Assembly: GCF_004217445.1 (NCBI RefSeq) | Contig: NZ_SHKX01000010.1 | Span: 124,001-188,000, forward strand | Direction: 5' to 3' | DNA length: 64,000 nt | Origin: Fluviicoccus keumensis | Lineage (GTDB): Bacteria > Pseudomonadota > Gammaproteobacteria > Pseudomonadales > Moraxellaceae | Shown: one piece after another, positions 42,223 to 50,962 of the stretch | Layout of the letters: each line of letters opens with the position of its first letter | Numbering within the stretch: the first letter of the stretch is position 1 | The notes under the pieces: model-generated | Seen by the model: only the letters and a program-made list of their open reading frames with translations | Database searches by the model: none | Told to the model about the DNA's origin: nothing | Made by a program: the position numbers and the translations under genes

Positions 42223-45219
42223 TCACTTTCCCATCGTAATCTCCCCGATTTCTATCTGGTCACTGGGTTGGGTCAGACGCACGGTCAGGTATTCATCCTT
42301 TTGCTGCCGCGTGCCGAAGTTGGTGCTGAGCCGCACTTGCAGCGTGGTGCCGTTGCTGACGGTCTGGCTGCGGTCGCCGAAATAGCGGGTATGCACGCGG
42401 TACTTGCCTGCGGCAGGTTTGCGCAGCATGAACTCTTCCGGACCGTAGCCGCCGGTGAAGTCCGCCGACATGCGCCCGCCCTGCCCGGTCAGCGGATTGC
42501 CGTAATAGGCCTCCTCGCCCAGCGCATCGGTCACGTGCAGGTCGATGTCGGTATTGTCGGCGTCCCAGGCCAGCGTCACGCGCAGGCCCACCGGCAGGTT
42601 GCGCAGCAGGCGCGGGTCGATGCCGCCGGTGTTCAGGCGCTTCGGGCTGGTGGCGACAATGGCGTTCAACTCGTCCAGCGCAATCTGCTCCACATCCGGG
42701 AAGCGACCGTTCCAGGGCCGCGACACCACCTGCCACAGGTTGTCCACCGCCGCCTGCGGCTGTCCGGCGGCAGCCTGCGCCAGCCCCAGGTCGCGCCAGG
42801 ACTGCGGTTCGTCCGGGGCCAGCGCCAGCACTTTTTGCAGCACCGGAATGGCCAGCAGCGGCTGTCCGGCCTGTTGCAGGCGGTAGGCCAGCACGCGCAG
42901 GATGGCGCGATTCTCCAGATTCATTTCCGCCAGGTTCGACAGCACGCGCAGCGCCAATTGCGGTTGCTTTTTCTCGAACAGGATATCGGCCGCATCCAGA
43001 TAGAACGCGGTGCTGTCGCGCCATTGCGGACGGGCTTGCAGGTAGAGGCTGTAGACCTCGGCGGCCGGGGCGGCGCGCAGGGTGTGGGTGTAGGGGGCAT
43101 CGGGTTGCCACGGCGTCAGGCGGATGGTACCGGCCACGGCGGACGTGTCACCGTTGTCGCGCAAGGATTTCAGTTCATCCGCCTCTGCCGGGGCGGCCAT
43201 CGCCGCCGGGGATGCCGCGATATTGCCCTCGGCCCGCATCCGCCGATCGGCGGAACCGCCCTGCGCGCGTTCGGCCATCGGCGCATCCATCCGCGCCATC
43301 GCGGGCGCAGCCAGACCCACCGCCATTTCCGCCTTGCGCTTCGACAGGGGCTTGGGCTTGGTGGAGAACTCCTGCTCCCACCACCGCACTTTTTCCTGGA
43401 AGCGCGCCGCCACGGCTTCCAGATGGGCAAAGCGTTCCTGCTGCTGTCCCTTGATACGGTTCGCCATCAGTTGCCGGTATTCAGCCAGCAACGGTCCCGG
43501 CGGCTCGATCTCGTTGTTCACATAATCCTGCACCTGATCGAGCACGATCAACGAGGTTTCCGGCGTCACCATGTTGAAACGGCGGCCCAATGCGCGGATC
43601 GCCTGCCGGTTGCCTTCGGGATCGGCTTGCAGTTCGGCCAGTTGCAGCGACGCCCAACGGGTCGCGGCCAGCGCGCCCGCCGCTTGCCGGTTCAGGGGAA
43701 CATCCACCGTGCGTAGGCGGCCGTCGGCTTGCGTCAATTGCAGTTGCAGGCGGCCGGTGTCGCCGGTCAGCACGCCCGCCAGCGTCAGCATGCCGTTCTC
43801 CGGCTGCCGCGACAGGGCCGTGACCTGCGCTACCCCGTCCCCCGACCAGCCCGCCAGTTGCAGGCGGCGGTTGACGATTTGCGAGACCGCTTCCTCCACC
43901 GGCAGGCGCGTCAGGTCGAGCAGCGCCCCGCCGCTCTTTTCCGCCGCCAGCCGCAGCGCGGCGTTGTTGTTGCTGAGCGCTGCGCTGACCGCAAACAGCG
44001 GCGCGCGCGACTCCGCCATGACACCCGCGCCGTAATTCACCAGCCCGTCGCCCACCAGCAGGTTCAGCGCCGTGCCGGAGGGCGCCGAAAACGCCGAGGC
44101 CGCCGTGGCGCCATCATAGACCACGCGCTCCAAAGCCTGGCGAAGCGCGCGCCAGTCGCCCTCCCGCACCGTGAACACCCCGCCCGGTTCCGCGGTATCG
44201 CGAGCCAGCACCAGTTGCACCTCGGTATCGCCCCAGCGCCGGAACAGCTGGTCCAGCAAGGCCAGCTCCTTGGCGTGATCACGCCGTTCACCGGAAGCGG
44301 AGGCATCCCAGACCAGCCCGATACGGCGCGGCGCGGGTCGCGGCAGCAGCGCCTCGCCGTCCGCCACCGGCACTTCCGCATAGAAATAGGTCTGGCGGTT
44401 GAACTCCTGCATCGCCACCACCGGCCGCCGTTCCGCCGGTTCATCCAGCGCGACGATGAACTCCCGGTCCGCGACGGTCTTACCGGGGATTAGCACCGCC
44501 TTCAGCAAACCGTCGGAGGTGCCGAACCGCAGCCCTTCTGCCGCGTCACGGCCATGCACCTGCGCCGCCGTCCGTCCCGCCACGGTCAGCATGAAGTCCA
44601 GTTCCGGCAACACGCCGCTGAACTGCAACGGCAGGCGGTACAAGGCCTGACCGCCCTGCACCGGCAGCGTTTCGACCACCTCCAGCACTACCCGCCGCGT
44701 GCCGTTGGCGGGCAAGGGATAGACCCGCAGCTTGTAATTGTTGCCTTGCGTCACTTCCAGCAGCGCCGGGTCGACGCGCCGGCGGATGGTGTCCTCGAAC
44801 ACCTGACGGCCCTTGGCCTTGTCCACCGGCACCGCCTCACGCAGTTCGCCGTTGATGTCCAGTGCGAAGCCCGCCACCGACTGGCCATCGTACAGCGGGA
44901 ACTGCAACTCGCCTTCCAGCACCTGCGGATTGGGATTGCGGAAGGTCATCTCGATGCGGGTGCGGGCGGCGTGTCCGGCCACTTCGCCGCGCACCTGCAC
45001 CTTTTCCAGCACAATCGGCTCGCGCGCCCCGGCCACCACCAGTTGCGGCTGGTTGGACGGCAGGATCTGCGTTTCCGGCGCGAATTTCACCAGCGCCGCG
45101 TCGGGCGCGGTCGGGGTTGGCAGCACGGAAATATCGGGGCGGGTCTGGGCGACGGCCAGGCTGAGGGCGCTGAGCGAAAAAGTGACAACAGCGGCGCGCT
45201 TGAGGGATTTTCCGGTCAT
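42223..45219 (-). CDS. VIT/VWA domain, TPR and DUF2135 exported protein
   Basis: The product has 998 residues from the ATG at 45219, which opens a signal peptide (MTGKSLKRAAVVTFSLSALSLAVAQ); an upstream frame extension is unlikely. Order: a VIT domain (about 50-180, with PLYDGQSVAGFALDING and the GRQVFED pattern), a VWA domain (about 310-490; MIDAS-like DASAS near 318), an Ala/Met-rich low-complexity region near 650-700, TPR-like repeats (about 770-860) and a DUF2135 domain at the C terminus (LAWDADNTDIDLHVTDALGEE, quoted as LAWDADNTDIDLHV). Such proteins are periplasmic or surface-bound and probably mediate protein contacts. Function unknown. A cyclase gene lies 77 bases upstream on the same strand. 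Confidence 0.88.
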   Translation of the reverse strand: MTGKSLKRAAVVTFSLSALSLAVAQTRPDISVLPTPTAPDAALVKFAPETQILPSNQPQLVVAGAREPIVLEKVQVRGEVAGHAARTRIEMTFRNPNPQVLEGELQFPLYDGQSVAGFALDINGELREAVPVDKAKGRQVFEDTIRRRVDPALLEVTQGNNYKLRVYPLPANGTRRVVLEVVETLPVQGGQALYRLPLQFSGVLPELDFMLTVAGRTAAQVHGRDAAEGLRFGTSDGLLKAVLIPGKTVADREFIVALDEPAERRPVVAMQEFNRQTYFYAEVPVADGEALLPRPAPRRIGLVWDASASGERRDHAKELALLDQLFRRWGDTEVQLVLARDTAEPGGVFTVREGDWRALRQALERVVYDGATAASAFSAPSGTALNLLVGDGLVNYGAGVMAESRAPLFAVSAALSNNNAALRLAAEKSGGALLDLTRLPVEEAVSQIVNRRLQLAGWSGDGVAQVTALSRQPENGMLTLAGVLTGDTGRLQLQLTQADGRLRTVDVPLNRQAAGALAATRWASLQLAELQADPEGNRQAIRALGRRFNMVTPETSLIVLDQVQDYVNNEIEPPGPLLAEYRQLMANRIKGQQQERFAHLEAVAARFQEKVRWWEQEFSTKPKPLSKRKAEMAVGLAAPAMARMDAPMAERAQGGSADRRMRAEGNIAASPAAMAAPAEADELKSLRDNGDTSAVAGTIRLTPWQPDAPYTHTLRAAPAAEVYSLYLQARPQWRDSTAFYLDAADILFEKKQPQLALRVLSNLAEMNLENRAILRVLAYRLQQAGQPLLAIPVLQKVLALAPDEPQSWRDLGLAQAAAGQPQAAVDNLWQVVSRPWNGRFPDVEQIALDELNAIVATSPKRLNTGGIDPRLLRNLPVGLRVTLAWDADNTDIDLHVTDALGEEAYYGNPLTGQGGRMSADFTGGYGPEEFMLRKPAAGKYRVHTRYFGDRSQTVSNGTTLQVRLSTNFGTRQQKDEYLTVRLTQPSDQIEIGEITMGK

Positions 45220-45296
45220 GGTCTGTATCCTGAGGGGTGGAAGATACAGGGGTAAACGCGGGGGGCGGGAAAAGGGGTTAAGCCCGCGAAAATATT

Positions 45297-46595
45297 TTAG
45301 GCGGCAGCCTGACGCCGCTCCGCCAGCCACCAGGTTTCCATCTCGCCCTTGCCCTTCACATAGATCGACCCGCGCGGCAGGCAGACAAAATCGTCCTCCA
45401 CCCGCGCCTTGGTCTCGGCGCTGATCTGCACCCGCCCCGGCTCGCCGTGCGATTCCATGCGGCTGGCAGTGTTGACCGTATCGCCCCAGACATCATAGGT
45501 AAAACGCATCGCGCCGATCACCCCGGCAATGACCGGGCCGGTGTGCATGCCCAGCCGCAGGTCCAGCGCGATGCCGGTTTCCTCGCGAATCGCCTTCACT
45601 TCCTCCACCAGATCCAGCGCCAGTTGCGCCATCACATGCGCGTGGTCGTGACGCGGGTCGGGCGCGCCGGAAATGACCATGTAGGCATCACCAATGGTCT
45701 TGATCTTCTCCGCCCCCGCCGCCCGCACCTGCCGGTCAAACCGGGTGAAAATCTTCTCCAGCAGGCTGACCACCACCTCGGGATCGTGCTGCGAGGCCCA
45801 CGGCGTGAACCCGGCGATATCGGCGAACAGCACCGTCACCTCGGGATGATGGTCGGCAATCATGCGGTCACGCTGGCGCAACTCCCCGGCAATCTTCGTG
45901 GGTAGCACCGCGTGCAGCAGCCGGTCGGAACGCTCGCGCTCGATCGTCAGGTTCTCCTCGCTGCGCAGCACTTCCTTCTGAAACAACGCCACGATCAGCA
46001 CCACCGACTCGGTCACCATCAGCGCATTCACCACCCGCATGGTGGAGAGCATCCACTCCGGCACCAGCTCCATCGGCAACACCGGTCGTGTGAACACCGT
46101 CAGTCCCGCCGCCAGCACTGCCATGCACAGGATGACGAAGGTAAAACGGGGAACAGTTTCCTCATGGGCGAACAGGGTGCGGGCCAGCAGCGCGCCGACA
46201 ATGGCGTACAGATAGACGCCCAGGCGATCCCCGGTCAGCCACACCAGCACCGCCACCTGCGCCACCAGCGTCACCATCAGCCACAACCGCGCCAGCCGGT
46301 GCTGCGCCAGCGACGCCGCCCACATGCCCATGCCGTACATGGCCATGGAACCGGCATTGACGGCCAGCAACTCGCGCGCGGCCGCCCACGGGGTGCTCAC
46401 CAGCGTCAGCAGCAGGTAAAACGCCGAAATCAGGAAGGCCGCCCCCAGCGAATAACGGGTCAGGCGTTCGCGGCGCTGCCGTTCCACCTCGGTGGCGTGC
46501 GGCATGGGGCTGAGCAGGTCCAGCCAGAAGGCCCGGTCAGGGCGGCGCAGGTAGGCACGGGGGTCGAAGGCGCAGTCGTCGTCGGGCTTTTTCAT
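45297..46595 (-). CDS. Adenylate/guanylate cyclase (class III), membrane-bound
   Basis: The product has 432 residues from the ATG at 46595. The N-terminal half has about six membrane helices (about 55-205), then a class III cyclase catalytic domain (about 245-425): VTVLFADIAGFT with the metal Asp near 255, KTIGDAYMVISG with the second Asp near 300, and RLGMHTGPVIAGVIG near 353, followed by YDVWGDTVNTASRM near 372. The base-selecting Lys (KIKTIGD) and Asp (TYDVWGD) fit adenylate cyclase. It makes cyclic AMP at the inner membrane in response to a signal felt by the membrane part. The VIT/VWA gene follows 77 bases downstream and may be in the same transcript. Confidence 0.93.
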   Translation of the reverse strand: MKKPDDDCAFDPRAYLRRPDRAFWLDLLSPMPHATEVERQRRERLTRYSLGAAFLISAFYLLLTLVSTPWAAARELLAVNAGSMAMYGMGMWAASLAQHRLARLWLMVTLVAQVAVLVWLTGDRLGVYLYAIVGALLARTLFAHEETVPRFTFVILCMAVLAAGLTVFTRPVLPMELVPEWMLSTMRVVNALMVTESVVLIVALFQKEVLRSEENLTIERERSDRLLHAVLPTKIAGELRQRDRMIADHHPEVTVLFADIAGFTPWASQHDPEVVVSLLEKIFTRFDRQVRAAGAEKIKTIGDAYMVISGAPDPRHDHAHVMAQLALDLVEEVKAIREETGIALDLRLGMHTGPVIAGVIGAMRFTYDVWGDTVNTASRMESHGEPGRVQISAETKARVEDDFVCLPRGSIYVKGKGEMETWWLAERRQAAA

Positions 46596-46744
46596 GAAGG
46601 TTATCGGACGGAAGGGACTGCTCTGATATATGACAGGAAACCCCCGGGCAGGCAATCCGTGTCACCCCGGCTGAGCACGCATTGACAAGCCGCCGCCGCC
46701 GGACGATAAATCCGGGATCATTCCCGCCCGATACCCCGATTGCC

Positions 46745-47671
46745 ATGCGCCTACGACTGATGCTGCTAACGGCCGCCTTCCTCTGCCTGTCGGTTCAGGC
46801 CCGGGCGGAAAGCCTGCTGCTGGACGGCCTGAAAGCCGAAGTCTGGCCGCCCGCCGCCATCAACGGGCGACAACCGGTCATCCTTTTTTCGCATGGCTTC
46901 CACGGTTGCGCCACCCAGTCCACCTTCCTGATGAAAGCCCTGGCCGCGCACGGTTACTGGGTATTCGCCGCCAACCACCATGACGCCGTCTGCAATGGCG
47001 GCGAATCGCGCATGCGCGACCGCCCGGACTCCCCGTTTCGCAAACCGGAAACCTGGGATGACGCCAGCTACCGTGATCGCGCCGACGACATCCGCCGCCT
47101 GATCGCCGCACTGAAGCAGGATACCCGCTACCGTGACCGGCTGGACTGGACGCGTCTGGGTCTGGCCGGGCATTCGCTGGGCGGCTATACCGTGCTGGCC
47201 TTGTCCGGCGCATGGCCGTCGTGGAAACTGGAGGGGGTGAAAGCGGTGCTGGCGCTGTCGCCCTACGCCCAGCCGTTTATCGTCAAGCCGTCACTGGCCG
47301 GGCTGACCGCGCCGGTGATGTATCAGGGCGGCAGCCGCGATCCGGGCGTTACGCCGTCCATCCGCAAGAACAGCGGTGCTTACGAGCTTAGCCCCGCCCC
47401 GAAATACTACGTGGAATTTGAAGGCGCCAGCCATTTTGCCTGGTCGGATCGCGGTGAACTGGCGCAACCGCAGATTGTGGATTACAGCGTCGCCTTCTTT
47501 GACCATTACCTGAAAGGACTGCAGACGCCGGCGCTGACGGTGCGGGAAGACGGCGTTTCCGACCTGCGCTATAACTCGGAGCTGGGGAAGCAGGAAGGTT
47601 CGGTAAAGCCTGAAGAGCCGGAACATCGTCCCGGCTTGCTGGGAAGGCTGCGGGCAAGGTTGCAGCACTAG
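46745..47671 (+). CDS. Exported alpha/beta hydrolase, PAF-acetylhydrolase-like
   Basis: The product has 308 residues from the ATG at 46745, which opens a signal peptide (MRLRLMLLTAAFLCLSVQARA). Hydrolase motifs: VILFSHGFHGC near 39 (oxyanion), the nucleophile elbow GHSLGGYT near 141, and a late GASHFAWSD near 229 (His). The layout resembles the platelet-activating-factor acetylhydrolase or dienelactone-type polyester hydrolases. It acts in the periplasm or outside; the substrate is unknown. Two base pairs separate its stop from the convergent next gene. Confidence 0.88.
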   Translation: MRLRLMLLTAAFLCLSVQARAESLLLDGLKAEVWPPAAINGRQPVILFSHGFHGCATQSTFLMKALAAHGYWVFAANHHDAVCNGGESRMRDRPDSPFRKPETWDDASYRDRADDIRRLIAALKQDTRYRDRLDWTRLGLAGHSLGGYTVLALSGAWPSWKLEGVKAVLALSPYAQPFIVKPSLAGLTAPVMYQGGSRDPGVTPSIRKNSGAYELSPAPKYYVEFEGASHFAWSDRGELAQPQIVDYSVAFFDHYLKGLQTPALTVREDGVSDLRYNSELGKQEGSVKPEEPEHRPGLLGRLRARLQH

Positions 47672-47673
47672 GA

Positions 47674-48345
47674 TCAGCGCTTCTTCGCCAGCCAGATCAG
47701 ATGCCGCGCACCCTTGTTGCCGTGCGCGCGCACCGGTACTTCCTCCACCAGGAATTTCGCCTTCTTCAGGCGGATGGTGAACATCGGGTCCGGCCCCGCC
47801 GACCAGATTGCCAATACGCCGCCGGAACGCAGTGCCGCCATGGACGCGTCCAGCCCGGCCGGGGAATACAGCCAGTCATTGCTCTTGTGCGTCAGCCCCT
47901 GCGGCCCGTTGTCCACATCCAGCAAAATGGCGTCGAAGGCTTCCCGCTCCGTTTTCAGCACCCCGGCCACATCGCCCACATGCACCTTGGCGCGCGAGTC
48001 CTGCAAGGGATTCCCGGCATGCTCGCCCAACGGCCCGCGATTCCACTCCACCACGCCCGGCACCAGCTCGGCCACCACCACCTCGGCGGTCGGCCCCAGA
48101 TGCTTCAGCGCGGCGGCCAGCGTAAAGCCCATGCCCAGGCCGCCAATCAGCACGCGCGGCTGCGGACGCGAGGCGACGCGGGTGCAGGTAATCTCGGCCA
48201 GCTTGTCTTCCGAACCGTGCGTGCGCGAGTGCATCAGTTCACCCCCCCCGGCAATCTTGATGGCGAAATGCGGGCCTTCGCGGAACAGGCGCAGTTCGCC
48301 GCCGTTGGGAATGGGCGCGGTATCAAGGAGTTCGGGGCGGTGCAT
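47674..48345 (-). CDS. Spermidine-synthase-like methyltransferase-fold protein
   Basis: The product has 223 residues from the ATG at 48345; the open frame extends 43 codons upstream without support. The Rossmann fold of SpeE-type proteins is seen in VLIGGLGMGFTLAAAL near 64 (nucleotide loop), VVVAELVPGVVEWNR near 91 (acidic end of the second strand), and ILLDVDNGPQGLT near 142. The polyamine-site residues of true spermidine synthases are not all evident, so an SAM-dependent methyltransferase or orphan SpeE relative is equally likely. It is cytoplasmic and stands alone, divergent from the gene at 48518. Confidence 0.85.
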   Translation of the reverse strand: MHRPELLDTAPIPNGGELRLFREGPHFAIKIAGGGELMHSRTHGSEDKLAEITCTRVASRPQPRVLIGGLGMGFTLAAALKHLGPTAEVVVAELVPGVVEWNRGPLGEHAGNPLQDSRAKVHVGDVAGVLKTEREAFDAILLDVDNGPQGLTHKSNDWLYSPAGLDASMAALRSGGVLAIWSAGPDPMFTIRLKKAKFLVEEVPVRAHGNKGARHLIWLAKKR

Positions 48346-48517
48346 GGCGGAGCTCGGACAACGGGAAATGGCGCGTAGGGTAAGGGGTTTTGCCGCATGC
48401 ACCAAGTATTTTGCACACCGGCTGTCCGATGCTGGAGCCGTATGATGCTCCGGGTCATTGAAAACTGTCCTCAAATCACCTAGAAACAGGAATCCGCTTT
48501 ACTTCAGGACACATCAC

Positions 48518-49093
48518 ATGAGCAAGGACATCAACCCGTACGCAGTGAAAATCCCGATTTCCGGAACTGCCGCTCCGCTGGAATCACGCTTCCGACTGAA
48601 CGGCAAGATCCTGATTCTGGAAAAAGGGAGTGATCTGCCCCACCGTTGCGTCAAGTGTAACGCCCCTTCCGCATCGAATCTGCGTACCACACAATTACGC
48701 TGGCATCACCCCGCCTGGTTCCTGACCATGTTGCTTAACCCGCTGATTTACATGGTGGTGTATTTGATCGTGAACCAAAGCGCCCGTGTCACCATTGGTT
48801 TGTGTCCGCAACACCGGCGCAGCCGGAATCTGGCGCTGGCAGCCGCGCTGGTCAGCCTTTTTATAGGCTTCTGCCTGATGCTTACCGGCACCAGCACCAG
48901 GAACGACACCTTCAGCAAGATCGGCATGGGAGTGACCGCATTAGCCCCTTTGCTGGCCGCCTGGAAAGGCACCACTGGCATCCGTACCGTGCGGATCGAC
49001 AAGAAGGAAATCCAGCTGAAAGGGTTCAGTCAGGCTTTTCTGGATCGACCACAAGGACGGGACTGGCTGTCCGCACCCAAGATCGGCCGATAG
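48518..49093 (+). CDS. Hypothetical membrane protein with CxxC, 191 aa
   Basis: The 191-residue product starts at the ATG at 48518. An N-terminal soluble part ends in a CVKCNAP motif near residue 46 that could bind a metal or form a disulphide, then two membrane segments follow (near 68-85 and 108-125) with a third near 137-152. It has a second Cys in GLCPQHRR near 95, so the two motifs together might bind zinc. The C-terminal part is soluble and basic. No family was recognised. 394 bases without a clear gene follow. Confidence 0.7.
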   Translation: MSKDINPYAVKIPISGTAAPLESRFRLNGKILILEKGSDLPHRCVKCNAPSASNLRTTQLRWHHPAWFLTMLLNPLIYMVVYLIVNQSARVTIGLCPQHRRSRNLALAAALVSLFIGFCLMLTGTSTRNDTFSKIGMGVTALAPLLAAWKGTTGIRTVRIDKKEIQLKGFSQAFLDRPQGRDWLSAPKIGR

Positions 49094-49487
49094 TTCGCAC
49101 GAAATCCTTCGTTGCCTGGTCATGGGCAGAGGTAGGCGGCACATGCGCCAAGAAAATGGGCGCCGGATGCTGTGCGAATACCGCCGAAGATTACTGACGC
49201 AATGCGCAAGGAGTTTGGGAAGGACACTACTAACAACAAGGATTTACCGGTGGGCGGGGCGAAGCGGTAAGGGGGCGGCAAGGAGGCGATTCGCTTGCCC
49301 CCTGCGGCAGTTTTGGCGTGGAATTGGCGGATGTGTGTGAAATAATAATCCGTCACTTGGGTAGGATGGGTTGAGGTACGAAACCCATCATGATGTGATG
49401 ATTATGGTGATTGCCCGTGATTAATTCACCCGATTAATCATCGTAATCAAGACACCTGAATTTTTTGAGAGTGATGGGTTTCGTGCC
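49094..49487. other. Gene-free stretch with dispersed repeats
   Basis: No supported gene. A short open frame ends in ...CANTAEDY at 49197 but has no good start. A small hairpin (GGCAAG at 49277, CTTGCC at 49294) and two copies of the GTAGGATGGGTTGAGG repeat (49361 and inverted at 49472) lie here, with AT-rich sequence between the repeats. Confidence 0.6.
49361..49390 (+). repeat. Dispersed 30-base repeat, copy 1
   Basis: GTAGGATGGGTTGAGG, a short gap and GAAACCCATCA. Within the element GATGGGTTT-like arms are complementary (GGGTT / AACCC). Similar repeats are widely found between bacterial genes. Copies 2 and 3 are inverted relative to this one. Confidence 0.85.
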
Positions 49488-49501
49488 TCAACACATCCTA
49501 C
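49472..49501 (-). repeat. Dispersed 30-base repeat, copy 2 (holds the stop of a Hint gene)
   Basis: Inverted copy of the element at 49361, with two or three differences. It contains the last codons and stop of the Hint gene ending at 49488. Confidence 0.85.
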
Positions 49502-50147
49502 GCTTGCTGTTGTTACTACAGTCAATGCTATGCACTAAAACACCAATCTCACCAATATAATAGACATGACAATTCTCCACCTCAACATCATATACACTGG
49601 CCTTATATCGCTGATAATCATCATCGCCGTATCCACAGGTATTGTTATCAAAATCACCAAAAAACACGCTGCTATTGAATACTGGACCATTTTTGGTCAC
49701 ATCAATCAATGTTCCTGTTTGAGTTGACCAATCCAACTCCATCCACGCTTGACCATATTTCTTATGGCTCAACAATGGATTGGTATACAGAACAGTTCCC
49801 GAACCATCCTCATTAATAATCTCAAGTTGATCGTTCATTTGCAGTAGTTCAGCTGCCGTCCATCCTTTATACCCGCGATTACTATTAGCGATCCAAAAGG
49901 GATGATTATCTGTGACTACAAAAACCTCAACCTTCCCATTCCCATAAACCGAGACAGCCTTGACTAATTCATCCTCAAAAACCATCTTTTTAGTAACCGG
50001 TTTATACCCCTTAACACCAGTACCCCCCTCGGATTTTGACAAAATCATGTCACCTACTCTTATTTCCTGAATAGGCACCAAACCACGATCCGTATGAATC
50101 AACGTCCCCGCAACAAACCCACTGCCTTGAACTATCCGATCACTCAC
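49488..50147 (-). CDS. Orphan Hint-domain protein 1
   Basis: The 219-residue product starts at a GTG at 50147 with AGGGG about six bases upstream; its paralogue has ATG at the same place. It is a nearly bare Hint (hedgehog/intein) domain: SGFVAGTLIHTDRGLVPI (about 9-26) then RVGDMIL, VVTDNHPFW near 80 (block B His), and a C-terminal VYYIGEIGVLVHS. The usual first Cys (CFVAGT) is Gly and the usual C-terminal Asn (VHN) is Ser, so splicing or self-cleavage is unlikely. Hint domains are typical of polymorphic toxins, but no toxin or secretion domain is attached. AT-rich, so probably transferred. Confidence 0.8.
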   Translation of the reverse strand: MSDRIVQGSGFVAGTLIHTDRGLVPIQEIRVGDMILSKSEGGTGVKGYKPVTKKMVFEDELVKAVSVYGNGKVEVFVVTDNHPFWIANSNRGYKGWTAAELLQMNDQLEIINEDGSGTVLYTNPLLSHKKYGQAWMELDWSTQTGTLIDVTKNGPVFNSSVFFGDFDNNTCGYGDDDYQRYKASVYDVEVENCHVYYIGEIGVLVHSIDCSNNSKRRMC

Positions 50148-50179
50148 TCTCAACCCCTGATAACTCAAAGCCCTTCTAG

Positions 50180-50209
50180 TGATGGGTTTCGTTCCTCAAC
50201 CTATCCTAC
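50180..50209 (-). repeat. Dispersed 30-base repeat, copy 3 (holds the stop of a Hint gene)
   Basis: Same orientation as copy 2; includes the stop and last codons of the second Hint gene. Copies 2 and 3 are 708 bases apart, the length of one duplicated unit. Confidence 0.85.
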
Positions 50210-50867
50210 GCTTGTCGTTGTTATTACAGTCAATGCCATGTACCAAAACACCAAGCTCACCGATATAATAGTCATGATGACCCTCTACCTCAATATTATA
50301 TAAAGTAGCCTTAAATAAATCATAGCGGTCATTGCCAAGTCCATCAACATAAAAATTATCGTGAGGGCCTTCCGAAAATGCTTCCTCATGATAAAAAACA
50401 TGATTATCAGAAAGATCTATCGTTATCCCGATGGATTCCGAATAATTAACCTCGAACCAAGCAGAATTTTCATCGTCCGTTCTATAGAGCGGATTAGTGT
50501 AAAAAACTATACATTTTTCATCTGAATTAACTAACTCCAACTGATAATTCATTTGCAACTTATCAGCCGACATCCAACCAGCATCACCACAGGTATTGTT
50601 TTTTACCCAGAATGGGTGACTTCCACTAACCACGTAAACTTCAAATTTTTTCTTGGTTTTTCCATAGACTGATAGCGCTTTAACGGCCTTGTCTTTGTAG
50701 CAACATTTGTTCAGCACTCGTTTGTAATCTGGCTGACATGTACCATTTTCAGGTTTTGACAAGACCATGTCACCATCCCTTAATAGTTCAATCGGAACTA
50801 ATCCTTTATCAGTATGAACAAGAGTTCCCGCAACAAACCCACTGCCTTGTATTATCCGATCACTCAT
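50196..50867 (-). CDS. Orphan Hint-domain protein 2
   Basis: The 223-residue product starts at the ATG at 50867, with AGGGG six bases upstream. It parallels the first copy: GFVAGTLVHTDKGLVPI (about 10-26), VVSGSHPFW near 83 and DYYIGELGVLVHG near 198, then a tail IDCNNNDKRRIG. Again the first-position Cys is Gly and the terminal Asn is Gly. The middle of the two proteins differs strongly while the Hint blocks are kept, so the duplication is not recent, or the middle evolves fast. It may store sequence for toxin gene conversion or be a decayed intein-like module; function is unknown. Confidence 0.8.
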   Translation of the reverse strand: MSDRIIQGSGFVAGTLVHTDKGLVPIELLRDGDMVLSKPENGTCQPDYKRVLNKCCYKDKAVKALSVYGKTKKKFEVYVVSGSHPFWVKNNTCGDAGWMSADKLQMNYQLELVNSDEKCIVFYTNPLYRTDDENSAWFEVNYSESIGITIDLSDNHVFYHEEAFSEGPHDNFYVDGLGNDRYDLFKATLYNIEVEGHHDYYIGELGVLVHGIDCNNNDKRRIG

Positions 50868-50962
50868 TATCAACCCCTGATAACCCAAAACCTATCACAA
50901 GGCGCATGTATCTTTAAATGAAAAGGGGACGCTAGCGCGTCCCCCTTCTTCCCCTTTTCACC

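Noticed and set aside
49094..49197. Short open frame ending in CANTAEDY after the 191-residue membrane protein
   Set aside because: No acceptable start or ribosome binding site, and no recognisable similarity; could be a gene end but cannot be supported.
49361..50209. Possible CRISPR array because of three similar 30-base units
   Set aside because: Units are in mixed orientation and unevenly spaced (about 110 and 708 bases), and one gap holds a gene; they are dispersed repeats.
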